Of a stretch of DNA of 64,000 nucleotides, positions 11,155 through 22,535 are shown piece after piece. This DNA is from Mactra quadrangularis (Eukaryota > Mollusca > Bivalvia > Venerida > Mactridae): contig CM046294.1 of NCBI GenBank assembly GCA_025267735.1, positions 34,813,222 through 34,877,221 of the forward strand, in the 5' to 3' direction. The notes below the pieces were generated by a model, which worked only from the letters and a program-made list of their open reading frames with translations, did no database searches and was not told where the DNA came from. Numbering within the stretch: the stretch's first letter is position 1; each line of letters starts with the position of its first letter. The translations under genes and the position numbers were made by a program.

Positions 11155-11931
11155 TTGAATGTATTCTTGTTCAAGAGTATATCTGATATAATCCATAAAA
11201 AGAAAGAGAAATGTGTAGAAAACATTTAAACAGAGTTAATATTATAGATGTGTTGAATTCAGTTTTCTTTTTATACTATTCTTAAAATAATACTTCATGT
11301 ATAAAATAATGTATATACACCCATTCATATTCTTGTATACAATTCACACTCATAATCAAGTGTTTCTCAGTAAGATCCAATTCTACAATGGATAAAGTGG
11401 TAGAAATACAGTGTTCATTCAAATAAGCAATATTAGCTGCATACAGAATTCTAATTATTGAGTCTACCGAAAATATACAAAAAAATAAAAAAGGATAATA
11501 TTGAAGAATAGAAATAGAAAGTAAACAATAAAAGGGAAAGCCATTCAGTGGATGGTTAGTATATAAACAGATACAGGTCGTCCACGTAAACATTGTGTAT
11601 ATAAACATAGCCAGTTTCATAACACACTAATATCTAGGGGTGTATTATTGTTTAGTTATTTGACACTTATTTTTTAACTGCTTCCTTTATATGTCGTTGT
11701 TATATAGTCTCTTTAACCAGGACAAAATATGCTCGTAAATGCCAGATTACACAGATTACAAGTAAAAAAAGAAAGAATAGCCATACAATCTATCAAGAAT
11801 CTCTTAAGCCCTCAATATTTGTTTAAGTAAAAATCAGTACAAAATAATTATGGGCTCACTCTTTCATCAATCTGTATGTATGTTTTTCTACTTAACAAAC
11901 TAGTGTCACTGAATGGTCTTTGTATACATAC
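11155..11931. other. AT-rich spacer with a doubtful minus-strand frame
   Basis: A 112-codon open frame on the minus strand (11282-11620) encodes a hydrophobic, low-complexity peptide. It has no recognisable domain and no splice context, so I regard it as chance. Confidence 0.4.
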
Positions 11932-12259
11932 GTTGCCGCAGCACAGCTGCCCGGCTAGCTCTGTTGGTAGCATGCAAGTCTGCTGATCGAGGGGTAGTGG
12001 GTTCGAATCCCGGGAGGGGCATACTTTCGTGGAGCTTGATCATGAAATTATTTCTACGGCCATTCTTCCTACCAATGATTTTTAATTATGTAGGGCAGTT
12101 GTCTGTCACTGACGAAAGTATGCACTTAATAGTTGGTTAACAGCTAAATCCAGAGATTTAGCCATCCCAGGAGGAGTGAGTAGGTTGACTGGCCGCCATT
12201 ATATGACCCATACAGTGTGTTGCTACGGCGTTACACCCAACAAACAAGTTGCCGCAGCA
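11932..12259 (+). mobile_element. tRNA-derived SINE, family 1, full length with TSD
   Basis: A 304-bp element (11944-12247) flanked by a perfect 12-bp target duplication, 'gttgccgcagca', at 11932-11943 and 12248-12259. The head is tRNA-like, with an A box ('ggctagctctgttggtag') and a B box ('gggttcgaatccc') for RNA polymerase III. The body includes 'gggcagttgtctgtcactga' and 'aaatccagagatttagcc', and the tail ends 'acccaacaaacaa'. Other copies: 21740-21965, 29785-29880, 33284-33603, 37073-37382, 44298-44572 and 51045-51221. The head is closest to tRNA-Lys in layout, by eye only. Confidence 0.92.
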
Positions 12260-12272
12260 ATAATTCTCCTTT

Positions 12273-12325
12273 CAATTTTCAAACCCAAACAAATTCAGTG
12301 CCTCAGCACTTTGATTATTTCAGTA
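12273..12325 (-). repeat. Inverted partner of the 8746 motif
   Basis: Reverse complement reads 'aataatcaaagtgctgaggc' and then 'actgaatttgtttgggtttg'. It matches 8746-8792 over about 45 bp with a few changes, in the opposite orientation. Confidence 0.55.
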
Positions 12326-13113
12326 AGGAATTTATGCTTAGAATTCTTTGATTAATTTTATATTAAAAACCACTGAAGTTTGCTTTCCTGTAAAGCTTTA
12401 AAAGGCATTTTGTATATTTGTTTCCACTTAATGAAGTTTACATTGAGATCATGTTTCCATTTCATTTCTGAATTTCTGGTAATTGGATGTAAATTTAAAC
12501 ATCATAAAATATGCGACACCCTTTCATAGATTGTGAAGTCAAATTGATAAATTATGATTGAATAGGGTTGTAGTTATTACATGATAACTGATGTAATCTG
12601 GCACCATTCAGGGCTTTCTTTATTGAATGAACACTATTGTTATAATGTAAAAATTTGTTGCACAAGAATATTTATTTTGAAATTTTTTAGAAGACTATAA
12701 GCTTCCTCTGTCATTAACAAAATAATTTACTGTAGAAATGCCTTTTATAGTGTAATTTTTGATTTACTGGCATAATTAGGAAATCATACCATGAGTTTAC
12801 AATTAATAGTCTTTCTTTGAATTGAATATATGCATTCCATACATCTTTCCAGTACTCATTATGACTATTACCAATGACTTTCTTTACATAGTCTGATCTG
12901 TACCGGCTAAATTGTCGGAGCCACGAACAAATAAATTCAACAAGTTTTGAGTATTTTGTATTGCAGTTAACTAACCATCTAACCCAGGTAAGGGTTCATA
13001 GACTGATTAAAGTATGTAACGTCCACCATAGCAATAATCTAGGATGATAATTTTTCTCTTAATTTTGTCAGGTTTTTGCTCCAAAGAAATTTAAAAAACA
13101 CATTCATGATTTT
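12326..13113. other. AT-rich spacer
   Basis: No convincing feature. A possible 21-base microexon (12967-12987 region, 'attgcag' to 'gtaagg') is too short to support. Confidence 0.35.
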
Positions 13114-13401
13114 AGCTCGACTTTACCAAGTAAATGGAGAGCTCTCCTACTCACCCTAGCGTTGGCGTCCGTGTCTATATTTCTGATTATAAGTTTTTGT
13201 GAGGTAAAATATTTTTTACTGTAACTTTTTGATTTCTTAAGGTATCAACTTCAAACTTTAAATATATTTTTAATTTTTTTTCTTTAAATTTGTTAAGATT
13301 TTATTTCCAAATTTTAAAATATGTATGTTCCTTATCAACCACATCTCCTGTGACAAATACTTACTAAGTCGAGCATGGTGTCCCCTATGACAGCTCTTGT
13401 T
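13114..13401 (+). mobile_element. Tandem-repeat element, family A, copy 2
   Basis: Same start ('agctcgactttaccaagtaa') and end ('gacagctcttgtt') as 2515-3065, with 'aagtcgagcatgg' near 13366 as the inverted subterminal partner. Shorter because it keeps only about one and a half internal units. Confidence 0.75.
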
Positions 13402-15902
13402 GATAATGTCATCAGATTGGGATGGTAGACCCTTCATTAAGTTTATTTATCTAGGTATTGCTAAAGATATTATGACAGTATTTGTTCTATGTATTAACAT
13501 TTATTCATCAACAAATTGAAAATTAACCTTGTGTTCATTGTGCACACAACCAGAGACATTACTCTTGTCTAGTTTATAAACAATTGAGAATGTTTTTGAC
13601 AATGAATTCAAGGTAGGTTATTTGTAAGGTGTGTGTTAGTTGATTGGCATCACTCTTGTAATAGAGTATATAGTCTGATAATATTTCTCTTTGCTAACCT
13701 GCCTCCTAGCTTCAAATATTTGTAACCTCTCATTAATAGACTAGAGTTTGAACTGATTAATCTGTCATAATTCAGAGATAAGATTGAAGGCAATTGGTAT
13801 ACACTTAGAGTGTAGAAATTTGATTATTGAGAAATAAGTATTGGAGTCTAGTACTGATGTATTGCAGAAAAGATAGTTAGATGAAGTCTCTTTCTCATAT
13901 GACTCTGATTGTCAAAAAAGGTCATGCAGGAAGTTAGCATAATTATCATGTTCTAATAAATACATAAGACAAGGATTAAATGTGGTGTTTATATTAAAAC
14001 ATTCCAGTTATGTTATTTTAGTATATAATTATATATTTTGTATATATGTCAGTCTGAGTCTACATGTTACTCAAAATGGATATCAAAACATTGTTTATTG
14101 TATTTATTAGGACTGTATACCTATAATCTCTCATGGCTCCATGTAAAATATGACATTTAATTGTATGAAAATATATTATTGTATAATCTTTAATTAATAT
14201 ATGACCTTTAATACATTTAAAGTAGTACTAATTTTAAATCTTTCCTACACCCACTGCATTAAGAACCTTTTACAACTAGAGCATTCATTGTTATGTGATG
14301 CACACTTTATTATTTGTTATAATTATAGGCGGAAATACTGTTTGAAGATTGTTAATTTACATATATGGTTTGTCTGAATTTTAACATTTTTGTAAGCTTA
14401 AATGTGTTGGTTTTATCAGATGTATGTGAGTGACTTTGGTTGTATGTTTTATTATATCATTCTATGCCATTCTGTGTTCTTACATAACTGGCTTAATGTA
14501 AGATTATATAATTTCTACTTTGTATTGTTATTGTATGGGTACATGGTCTGAGTATTGTCTGATTTTATTCAGTGAGCTGTGAGTCTGTGACTGTAACAGT
14601 TTTATAGACTCTTAAAACATTTGGAAAGATTACACAAAACAGAATTTATCAACATAAACACAGTGATGGTGTTCTGATGAACAATTATACAATAAAACTG
14701 AGTGTACACATCATATATTTTACAAACTTTTAAAAATGGTTATCTGTTTCTATTTATGGGATTTTTAAACAAACATCAAGTATTTAAGTCAGCAGGGAAA
14801 TGTATGCATTCTTGACAGTTGAATAAAATTTAACAGTATTATTTTTTTACACCTCGTACAATAAAGTTTCTTTTAAGTTTTCATGGCTCACTGAATGAAA
14901 TTGTTCCATTCCAGTTAGACTTTTATTATCAACTTAGATAAATCCTACTCTTCTGGCATTAAAAATATTGGATTTCGTTGATTTGCCAATTTTGTGACAT
15001 CTAAGAAAGTATGAATATTAATGCTAGTTTGTGTATTATTTTTACTGAAAAATCAGTAAGTTCTATAATTTTAGCTTACATGTATACTTTGTGTTCATAG
15101 TTAGCTATTGTAACTTGTATTTGACTGTAGTAAAACAATGTACACCAACACTAACTTGACTAAGCACTAACTGTATTGTCTATAAGTCCACAGATTATTT
15201 AAGACTAATGTAAGTTAATCTTATTCAAATGGTAGTCAATGTGTAATAGTGTTATGTTGGATCAATTTTTTTATGAAATTTCTTAGTAAATTTAAACTAT
15301 ATTTTGGCACTTAATCCAAACATTTTTTGACAGTCATGAAGAAGTCAGAATGAATTACCCTTTTTCACTGAGGTTCATACATGTACATGTACATACTTTT
15401 TGTAATCATCCAGCTAGGTGTGAAGCTCTAATGTTTAATTTTTAGTGAATTGATATTTCTGGTGTGTTTTTGTAAATCTTTCATTTATTTAGTTTTTTAT
15501 GTAGCATTGCTGTCTTACTTTTGGGTTACAATGCATTAGATGTTTATTTTGTTTGAATCTAGCTGCTGAAAATGTTGTTTTGACATTAAAAGTTGTACTT
15601 AAAATTATTTCATGTTTATACTTTTCTGGACTATTTGACACTAAGCATCTACCTTTTAAAAAATTTGCGATACTTTTTAGTAGGCTAATTTATCATCTGT
15701 GAACTATAAAAGAGTAAATACTTTCTTTAATGAACTGTATAACTTACTGATCTGCTCTATATAGAGCAAATGTTACTTTTTGTCTAAACATATACTGTTT
15801 TAATAAACACTTGTTTCTTATGATGTTGTTCTCATTTGTTTCTTTCCAACTGAAAAGTTTCATTATATTTGTTTCGGGTTATTACCCCAAACAAATATAT
15901 TC
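13402..15902. other. 2.5-kb T-rich stretch without recognised elements
   Basis: The longest repeat-poor piece of the window. T-rich on the plus strand with no coding frame, tRNA or clear TIR. It would fit a long intron of a plus-strand transcript, but no flanking exon is firmly identified. Confidence 0.45.
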
Positions 15903-16256
15903 AGGTCCGGATTTACCAGAGGGGGAGGGGGGCACATGGAGCACGTGCCTCCCCCCCCACCTGGCCCCACAGATATTGACACTAATACAATGAAAAGGGC
16001 ACAAAATCGGCACCATCAAAGCAATATCAACTCGACGTTAAGATTAATTTTACTATACAATCATTCATCCGATCTTTTAAAATAGATAATGATCTAAATT
16101 GATACATTCAAGCATATCAGGGTACCAAGATCGGGCCTTATCAAGCGTTCAAATCAATGATCGTGCAAGTGTATGCTTCTCTTCAGACACGTCGATAGCA
16201 ATAGCTATGTATATTGTCTATACACATACCTCAACGGTATATTTTATATCTTCGCC
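15903..16256 (+). mobile_element. Dispersed repeat, partner of 56150-56455
   Basis: From 'ctggccccacagatattgac' onward it aligns by eye for about 300 bp with 56160-56455. Shared strings include 'tcattcatccgatctttt', 'aaatagataat.atctaaa' and 'atacctca.cggtata'. A GC-rich lead ('ggatttaccagagggggagg' and 'cctccccccccacct') looks like the end of a 'gcggatttacca' DNA transposon. No coding capacity; fragment. Confidence 0.65.
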
Positions 16257-16308
16257 GATGAAATTACCATGGTAACTAGCTTACGTGGCCTAAATTAGGT
16301 TATTGTCA

Positions 16309-16325
16309 CTGGCACCAGAGTCCTC
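16309..16325 (+). repeat. Lone copy of the 5609 element's 17-bp end
   Basis: 'cactggcaccagagtcc' is identical to the TIR of 5609-6438. No inverted partner was found nearby, so it is a remnant end of that family. Confidence 0.7.
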
Positions 16326-16370
16326 AAACTCGTTAAATACAACTGTATATAATATTTTTTCATCAAACAC

Positions 16371-16402
16371 AATAAGGGGCCTTAGTCAGTTATTTCCCCT
16401 TG
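16371..16402 (+). repeat. 32-bp inverted end pairing with 21547-21578
   Basis: 'cttagtcagttatttcccct' and its surroundings match the reverse complement of 21547-21578 at 30 of 32 positions. This could bound a 5.2-kb compound element, or be two separate insertions of one family. The sequences just inside the two ends differ. Confidence 0.65.
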
Positions 16403-18527
16403 TATACTCTTCAAATAGGTAGGTCCAATTAGTTGGATTACTTTTCAATGACTATTTGCCAAATTTAATCTTAAATAACTTTTTGTGAATCTTTTAATTT
16501 GTTTGAAAATCAAGCTAAGTATTGTTAGAGTAAAGAACTATCTAAATTTCATCACTTCTGTTATTGACGTTGCGTCCAATACCGGCGTCAATTTGCGTAA
16601 CGTCAAAAGTAACGTTTTATGAAAAGTATTTTGTATTAAATACGCCATAGTCAGCATTCAATATCATAGTAATACCTATAATAAATTGGCTACAGTGATA
16701 CAAACTAATGTTTTATTGTTTCGTGAATCTTATTACTTATTAATTTCAAATACATAGCAACCGAATGTGTCATTTCCCCATATTCTCAGATACATACCTA
16801 TAAGTTTTTTTACCAAATATCAATGTAAATTAAGATATCCTCCTACCTTCATGCTAGTTATCATGTTTGGCAATATTTTAATTGCATTTTTTATTTGTTT
16901 TAGTCTTTGTTTGTCTTTTCCTTTGCCATCTCATCATTTTCCGATTTGAACTGCATATGTTTATGCATTACTTTTAAGTTATATAATCCAAACAGAAAAA
17001 ATAGTCAAACAACATTGACGTTAAAAACGTCTAAAATAGGCAGCGTTACATTATGGCTCTAGACATTTTAAATTGTTAATTACTCTGAGTTGTTCCACCA
17101 ATATCATATTGATATTGTATTATGTTATACGTTTTAGTTTGAACTTTTTGATGATTGATATGAAATTTCGCTATTTTGTTTAATTCTGCGAACAATGATC
17201 TTTAAAATATCTGAGTCGAGTCTATTTTCGGCATGTTGTGTATGCGTTACATTGTGGCTAGACATTTTTAAACTTGACTAACGCCGCTTTCCGTTTGCTT
17301 AATTATTTTCATTTTAGAAAAATTCTAGGAGTAAAGAAATGAACTTTTAAAAAATACTAAAAAATCATTATGTCAATTAAATTATTGCACCAAATATATC
17401 GAAGTTGTAAATGCGATCATTTGTAAAATTAAAATCTTACCTTTTCAACAAACATATATTTTCTGATAATTTTGCGTATAGCTATGTTAATATTTGGATA
17501 AAACTTTATTTATGAATAAGGTTGTTCAGTAACACAAATATTGTAAGCTGTTCTGGAAAAAACGTTTCTTCATACGGCAGACATCTGGGTTTTTATAACG
17601 AAATTTACTTGTTTCTGTTACGTCTTACCGGCATATTTTCCGACGTTCAGTCGGGTTTACACTCGAATATTTTGACATATGTATGTAAAATATAGTACTT
17701 AATATAATTTTCTGAAAGTATGAATTGTTTAAATTGACTGATGTAAGATTTATCAAAATGGGATAAAAATGGTAAAAGTAGTTGAATGTTTTGAGTCCTA
17801 GGGCTTGGTGTTTTTAAATTAATGCCAGTATTGAGCGCAACGTTTATTATCTTAACAAACAAAATATATATTAGATGATTTTTTTTTTGTTATTCTTACA
17901 TAGGATTTCCACGATAAAATCCGAGGATTCCAACTGTAAGGACCTACTTACCAATTGGATTGCTTAAGATTTTATCAAAAATGATAACTGACTTAAGTCC
18001 CTAATTAATCAAAGCGCTGAAAGCGCTGAAGTTTATCGCTTTCAAATTTGGGCTCAACTGCATTTATCAAATACAGTTAAATTAAAATAGTGCAGAGAAT
18101 CAATTTGAATAAATATATACCACTAGCATGTTATGTGTCTACTTAGCTAAACGTTCATTTGACCCAACATGGAAATACGAAACGAATAATTAGAGTCTTT
18201 AGTCAGTTATCTTTTCCTGATAAAATCTGAAGTAATCCAATTGGTAAGTAGGTCCTTACAGTTGGAATCCTTGGATTTTATCATTGAAGTCCTATGTAAG
18301 GATATCAAAATATTTCATCTAATATCTTTCTTGTTAATTAAGATATTAACCGAAGTGATGAAATTTAGATAGTTTTTTACCTTAAATACTTAGCTTGAAT
18401 TTCAAACAAATTAAATGATTTACAAAAAAGTTATTTAAGATTAATATTGGCAAATTGACATTGAAAAGTAAAGGTAAAATCCTAGTAATCCAACTAATTG
18501 GACCTACCTATTTGAAGAGTATACAAG
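16400..18527. mobile_element. Long-TIR (foldback-type) element with nested inverted pair
   Basis: About 160-175 bp at the left (16400-16560) returns inverted at the right (18353-18527). Shared strings are 'gtatactcttcaaataggta', 'ggtccaattagttggatta', 'ttaatcttaaataacttttt' and 'ctatctaaatttcatcactt', with scattered changes. Between them sits a second inverted pair (17899-18000 against 18191-18300) carrying 'ggattccaactgtaaggacc' and 'tacttaccaattggatt'. No transposase is visible. Very long TIRs suggest a foldback or Mutator-like non-autonomous element. Confidence 0.7.
17899..18300. repeat. Inner ~100-bp inverted repeat pair
   Basis: Arms 17899-18000 and 18191-18300 share 'gataaaatcc.aggattcca' and 'aaggacctacttaccaattg' in opposite orientation. 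Both outer sides carry the 'gtcagttat' motif also seen at 16386 and 21560. The 190-bp loop contains a 'tcaaagcgctgaaagcgctg' motif. Confidence 0.75.
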
Positions 18528-19431
18528 TAAAAAATTGCTGCGAAATGCAGCAAAGAGATTGTCACGGCAAACAAAAAAAGAATTATTAAGTATTATCGAA
18601 CGGTAACTCAAAAAAGCATTATATTGAATTGTCATGTTAATATTTTTCAGTAGTAAAAAGGTAACTTGTTATAAAACGTTTTCCGGTCCAAATGTAACAT
18701 TCTCGTTCCCAGAGCCTAGTAAGACTCTCGATACTAGTTAGATCGAGACTCTTGATAACCTTGGAGTACGAGAATGGTCTGGATCTAGACACCATCTTTA
18801 TGCCGACAGGATGTTTGGATTCAGTTGGATTTATTTCCAGTAATTCATATTTGCATGACGCTTAAAAAGATCGGCAAAAGGGAAAACATAGTCTTTCAAA
18901 ACAGAAGCTATTTACATGACTTATTGCTTCTGTTCAAGTGCTCCTTGCATTGCCGATCTGTTCTTATCAATCCGTGTGACTATTGGTTCCCGAAAGTGAT
19001 CTGTTTAAGGGACGATCGTTGGTCTCCGGGCAAAATGAAAAACAAAGTACATAAAAAGAGGCATTTTAACCACAACAGCTACTTCCCAAGAACAAAACAT
19101 GATGTAACCAGTTTAAGACCTAAAGATGAGTCATAATAATCATTAGAAAGTTCGTCCACAGATTAGCCCATACCAAACTGTCCAGAAGCAGTAGGATGTT
19201 GATTTGCTACACAAAATATGTTATGTCTTTATACTGCCAACCCCTCTCTCGAGTATTACAGGCAGGATTAAGTGCACGTCGGAAAGTGATAAATAAAGAA
19301 AAAGTTAAAAGATTCTGACAAATAGTTTTGACAGGAGCAGTGAGTTACAGATATCAACCGATTTGCATGCCAGGATTTTGAATTATACAAAAACATAACT
19401 GTCATTGATCGATCCGATATATCTAATGCCT
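18528..19431. other. Spacer with a palindromic repeat
   Basis: Holds the 18699-18781 repeat. A 103-codon open frame (18825-19136, +) has a basic composition but no recognisable domain, splice site or start context, so it is probably chance. Confidence 0.4.
18699..18781. repeat. Dispersed imperfect palindrome, 'cattctcgttccca' type
   Basis: 'cattctcgttcccagagcct' at the left faces 'gagtacgagaatg' at the right, with inner inverted 'agactctcgatacta' and 'gatcgagactctt'. A diverged copy is at 23090-23178 ('cattctcgttcccagagtct' to 'gggaaaaagaatg'). Consistent with a tiny MITE family. Confidence 0.65.
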
Positions 19432-19772
19432 CAGTCCCATAAAATCGTGGCTTGTTGCGGACCCGTACGTGCAGATAGCCGTTAGTCGTGGGAAGCCTTG
19501 CGTGTTAAGGTGACGGTACGTACATGGCACAAAACAACACACACGTACGGAGCCGTAGCTGGAAGATATGCATGCTTAATCCTTACTCGGCCACGATTTT
19601 GTTCACGATTTGACTCTGAGACTGATACGTGTATCCTGGGCTCATCTCAGGGACGCTGGTAAAAACGTAACAGTCCGTACGGGTACGCAAGAGTTCGTAC
19701 GGGTCCTTGCGGAGCTTGATCGCACGGCGCCCGTACGGTGCCCTCACGGCCATTTATATGTTTATGGGACTG
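19432..19772. mobile_element. MITE with 'cagtcccataaa' ends and ccgtacgg repeats
   Basis: The left end 'cagtcccataaaatcg' matches the inverted right end 'tttatgggactg'. The interior is unusually GC-rich for this window and full of palindromic 'cgtacg' words ('cccgtacgtgc', 'ccgtacgggtacgc', 'gcccgtacggtgcc'). The 72-codon frame crossing it (19610-19828) is not credible as a gene. No clear target duplication. Confidence 0.6.
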
Positions 19773-20072
19773 TAGCTTTAATAGAACCTACAATACCAAT
19801 ATTCGATATGTATCGTATACTAGGGTAATTCCTTACGCTCCCACTACATTCATTCGCTGCTTTAAAACGAGTTGAATTACAAGTATAAGCATTTCCAAAA
19901 AATGTTTGAACCGCCGTTTAGCCGTGTATACTCCATAGAGTAAAAACATTCAAGCAATATGCGCTAGCGTATTATACCGTCTTAAGTATATTTATTTTAA
20001 AATTCAATGATTAGCGTGCCCAGCAGCGTGTACAGTTATCTTCAACATTCTGGTAGAATCGGAACAACTTAA

Positions 20073-20195
20073 CAAATTGACAGCTCAACACGAGACAACT
20101 CAATATCATAAGTAACGGATTGAGTTGTCCCAACTTTGTGTTGAGTATTCCACAGGTTGAGTTGGCTTCGGGTTGAGTTCTCCCGTATCCTTCAT
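20073..20195. repeat. Cluster of 'gttgagttgtccc' motifs, mixed orientation
   Basis: Two copies on the minus strand ('acagctcaacac', 'agacaactcaata') are followed by four on the plus strand ('attgagttgtcccaac', 'tgttgagtattcc', 'ggttgagttggct', 'gggttgagttctcccg'). Same word family as 10306-10383 and 60092-60137, more diverged. Confidence 0.65.
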
Positions 20196-21546
20196 GTTAG
20201 CTAACAGTAGTAACTGAACACGGGGCTGGTAAAGATATGTAAAACCAGTGAGTCTATTTATAGAATACCAGGAATTAGTGCGCCTTATGTAAAACCATTG
20301 ATTTAGATTCGCCCCGAAGTAGGGAAGTTAGGTTTGCAATTTTTCAACAAATGCGAGTTTTAGAAAGAATAAAACATATTACATATAGTTAAGCATTTTT
20401 TCTTGGTCTTATATTGCAACTGTCAATTAACTGGCACACGTTTATATATTGATATAGGTATTTTCGGTAATTAATTCAAGCAGATAACCCAACATAACAT
20501 GGCTTCGACGAGCCCATTCACGCATCCCTAATTTGACTTTTCGACGTCTATTCTTTCATACTGTCACCTCAAATGCATCGTTTTGATTGGCTTAAAGCAA
20601 TCGGTGTTGACTACAAATTGCTCAAATCTTGATATTTGTTTAATCTCCGGTCCAACGATTATATGGTATTTTCATACTAGTGACGAATGCAACCTCGTAT
20701 TACGTCATATATCGTGGCTACACTTTGTATTCAAGTTCAATAAGCTGATCTATGTTTATAGGTGAAAGATCAGAGATGCACGTTCTAAAAAATCAATGAT
20801 TACTTTCTTTTTGTTAATTTTCCGTCATCTAACTAATGCATAACTGTCCAACATCTTTGAATTTCGACATTTTGATATTACAGGCGTTAACATTTGTTGT
20901 TGTTGTTATAATGTCCGCTTAAAAGGACAAAAAAAATATTACATTTGAATCCTATCAAATTTGTTTTCAAATGAAAAAAAGCTGTAACAGTTGAAATATA
21001 TAATATTTACAACAATATGTAATGAAGCAATCGACGATTCTTTTTATAGTAAAAATCTGCAAACTTATTTCTTAAAAAATAATTTCGATATTGGTATTTT
21101 TATACAGTAATTTCCGAAAACTCTATCAATCTTATCATCTTTTCAAATAAAATATTGGCAAATCTCAATCATATATCTACTATACACACATTATGATACG
21201 CATATTTGTTATACTGTATCCGTATACTAAACTGGTCCGCTGGTTCGGGTTATCCGCAAATTATACCTACCCCTTTTCATGTGAGTCGAAAGGATTTGCA
21301 GAAATGTGTTGATGTAAAACGCTGATTTTTCGTGTGTTGCATTGTTCATAGAAATATTGTTTATATGGTTCCCCCAAAAATGCTTTTCTATGAAACTTTT
21401 AACGGAAATGGGCTGTACTATGACTGCATTAAAAAAACAATAAATTTGTCGGCAGTAGAAATCGAAAGGATTTATGTCACGTGACGTTTGCCCATTGCTA
21501 TCAAAATCTACCCACCACAATATCACGGCGTTGAGACGCCGTGAAA

Positions 21547-21578
21547 CAAGGGGAAATAACTGACTAAAGTCCCTTATT
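21547..21578 (-). repeat. Inverted partner of the 16371 end
   Basis: 'caaggggaaataactgacta' and onward is the reverse complement of 16371-16402 with two mismatches in 32. Confidence 0.7.
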
Positions 21579-21739
21579 AGTTTAATGGAAATATAATGCA
21601 ATAAATTCAAGTAAACCACATGAAGCATAGGCAGTTCTCTTGGTATATATGTAAGCTTTTAAGAAAAGCATTTGCCACAAGATTGGACATACTAAATCTA
21701 GATTCTTTATCAATCAACAACATTAACATTTGTTACTTG

Positions 21740-21965
21740 TTTGTTTGTTGGTTTTGATGCCGTAGCTACACATTGTATAGGTCATATAACGGCGATCAGT
21801 CAACCTACTCACTGTTCCTAGAGAGGCTAAATCTCTGGATTTAGCTGTTAACCAACTACTAAGCGCATACTTTTGTCACTGACTGACAACGCCCCACCCG
21901 GGAATCAAACCCACGACCCCTCTATCAGTAGACTTACGTGCTACCGAGATAGCCGGACGACTAAG
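21740..21965 (-). mobile_element. tRNA-derived SINE, family 1, internally deleted
   Basis: Read on the minus strand: a tRNA-like head with a decayed A box and 'gggtttgattcccgggtg' B box, then directly the 'gttgtcagtcagtgaca' region. About 80 bp of the middle is missing relative to the 11944 copy. It continues through 'ctaaatccagagatttagcc' to the 'caaacaaacaagt' tail. Clear target duplications were not found. Confidence 0.85.
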
Positions 21966-22374
21966 TACAACACTTATTTGATTATCATGGCTACAAGGAG
22001 TAGAAAGAATGAAAAATTATATGAAGACAAAGCATTTTCAATTTAAATAGCATATTTTAATAAGTCAACCTCACCAAACATACACTACCCTCCATAAGTA
22101 AGTATACAGTGTGACACGTAAGAAAAAGGAAAAATAGCTCTGAAAATGTTTTACTTTATTTGACATTGAATTCAACCAATTCTGCAGCATTATCATGTTT
22201 TATAGATGACTAGCATCCATAAATGTCGTATTATGTCTTTCAGACAATTAACTAAGTTGATTATATTATTTTGATTTACATCTTTATGACAGACCTAGCT
22301 GACAAAACATTGATGAATAGAAAAACAATGCATACCCAACTTTTTGTGATAATCCGCCGAAAGTTGTCCCCCTT
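21966..22374. other. AT-rich spacer
   Basis: Nothing recognised. Confidence 0.4.
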
Positions 22375-22535
22375 GTTGAGTTAGTTAAAATCGACATCGG
22401 TTGAATCGATAGAGAAATTTATCATATAGAATAGTGATGGGATATCGGTTGGAAATTATAATCGATCATCGGTTAAAATCGGTTACTGCTGTCGATGCGA
22501 TTCTTCCGATTATAATCGGTTCATGATAAATTTGC
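22375..22535 (+). mobile_element. Possible hAT-type end with repeated 'atcggtt'
   Basis: 'agtgatgggatatcggttgg' is followed by several 'atcggtt' and 'ataatcg' words in both orientations. Many hAT elements start with a similar 'cagtgatggg' and carry such subterminal repeats. No second end or transposase was found, so this is a fragment at best. Confidence 0.35.

Larger units (their letters stand above)
19773..21739. other. AT-rich stretch with the 'gttgagttgtccc' cluster and right-hand inverted end
   Basis: Contains the motif cluster at 20073-20195 and the 32-bp end at 21547-21578. A 133-codon minus-strand frame (21227-21628) runs across that repeat end and shows no domain; not supported as a gene. 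Confidence 0.4.

Noticed and set aside
11282..11620. 112-codon minus-strand frame
   Set aside because: Hydrophobic AT-driven composition with no domain, splice or start context. Such lengths occur by chance in 64 kb.
12967..12987. 21-base microexon between 'attgcag' and 'gtaagg'
   Set aside because: Too short to separate from chance splice-like words; no partner exons.
21227..21628. 133-codon minus-strand frame
   Set aside because: It spans the 32-bp repeat end at 21547-21578 and shows no domain.
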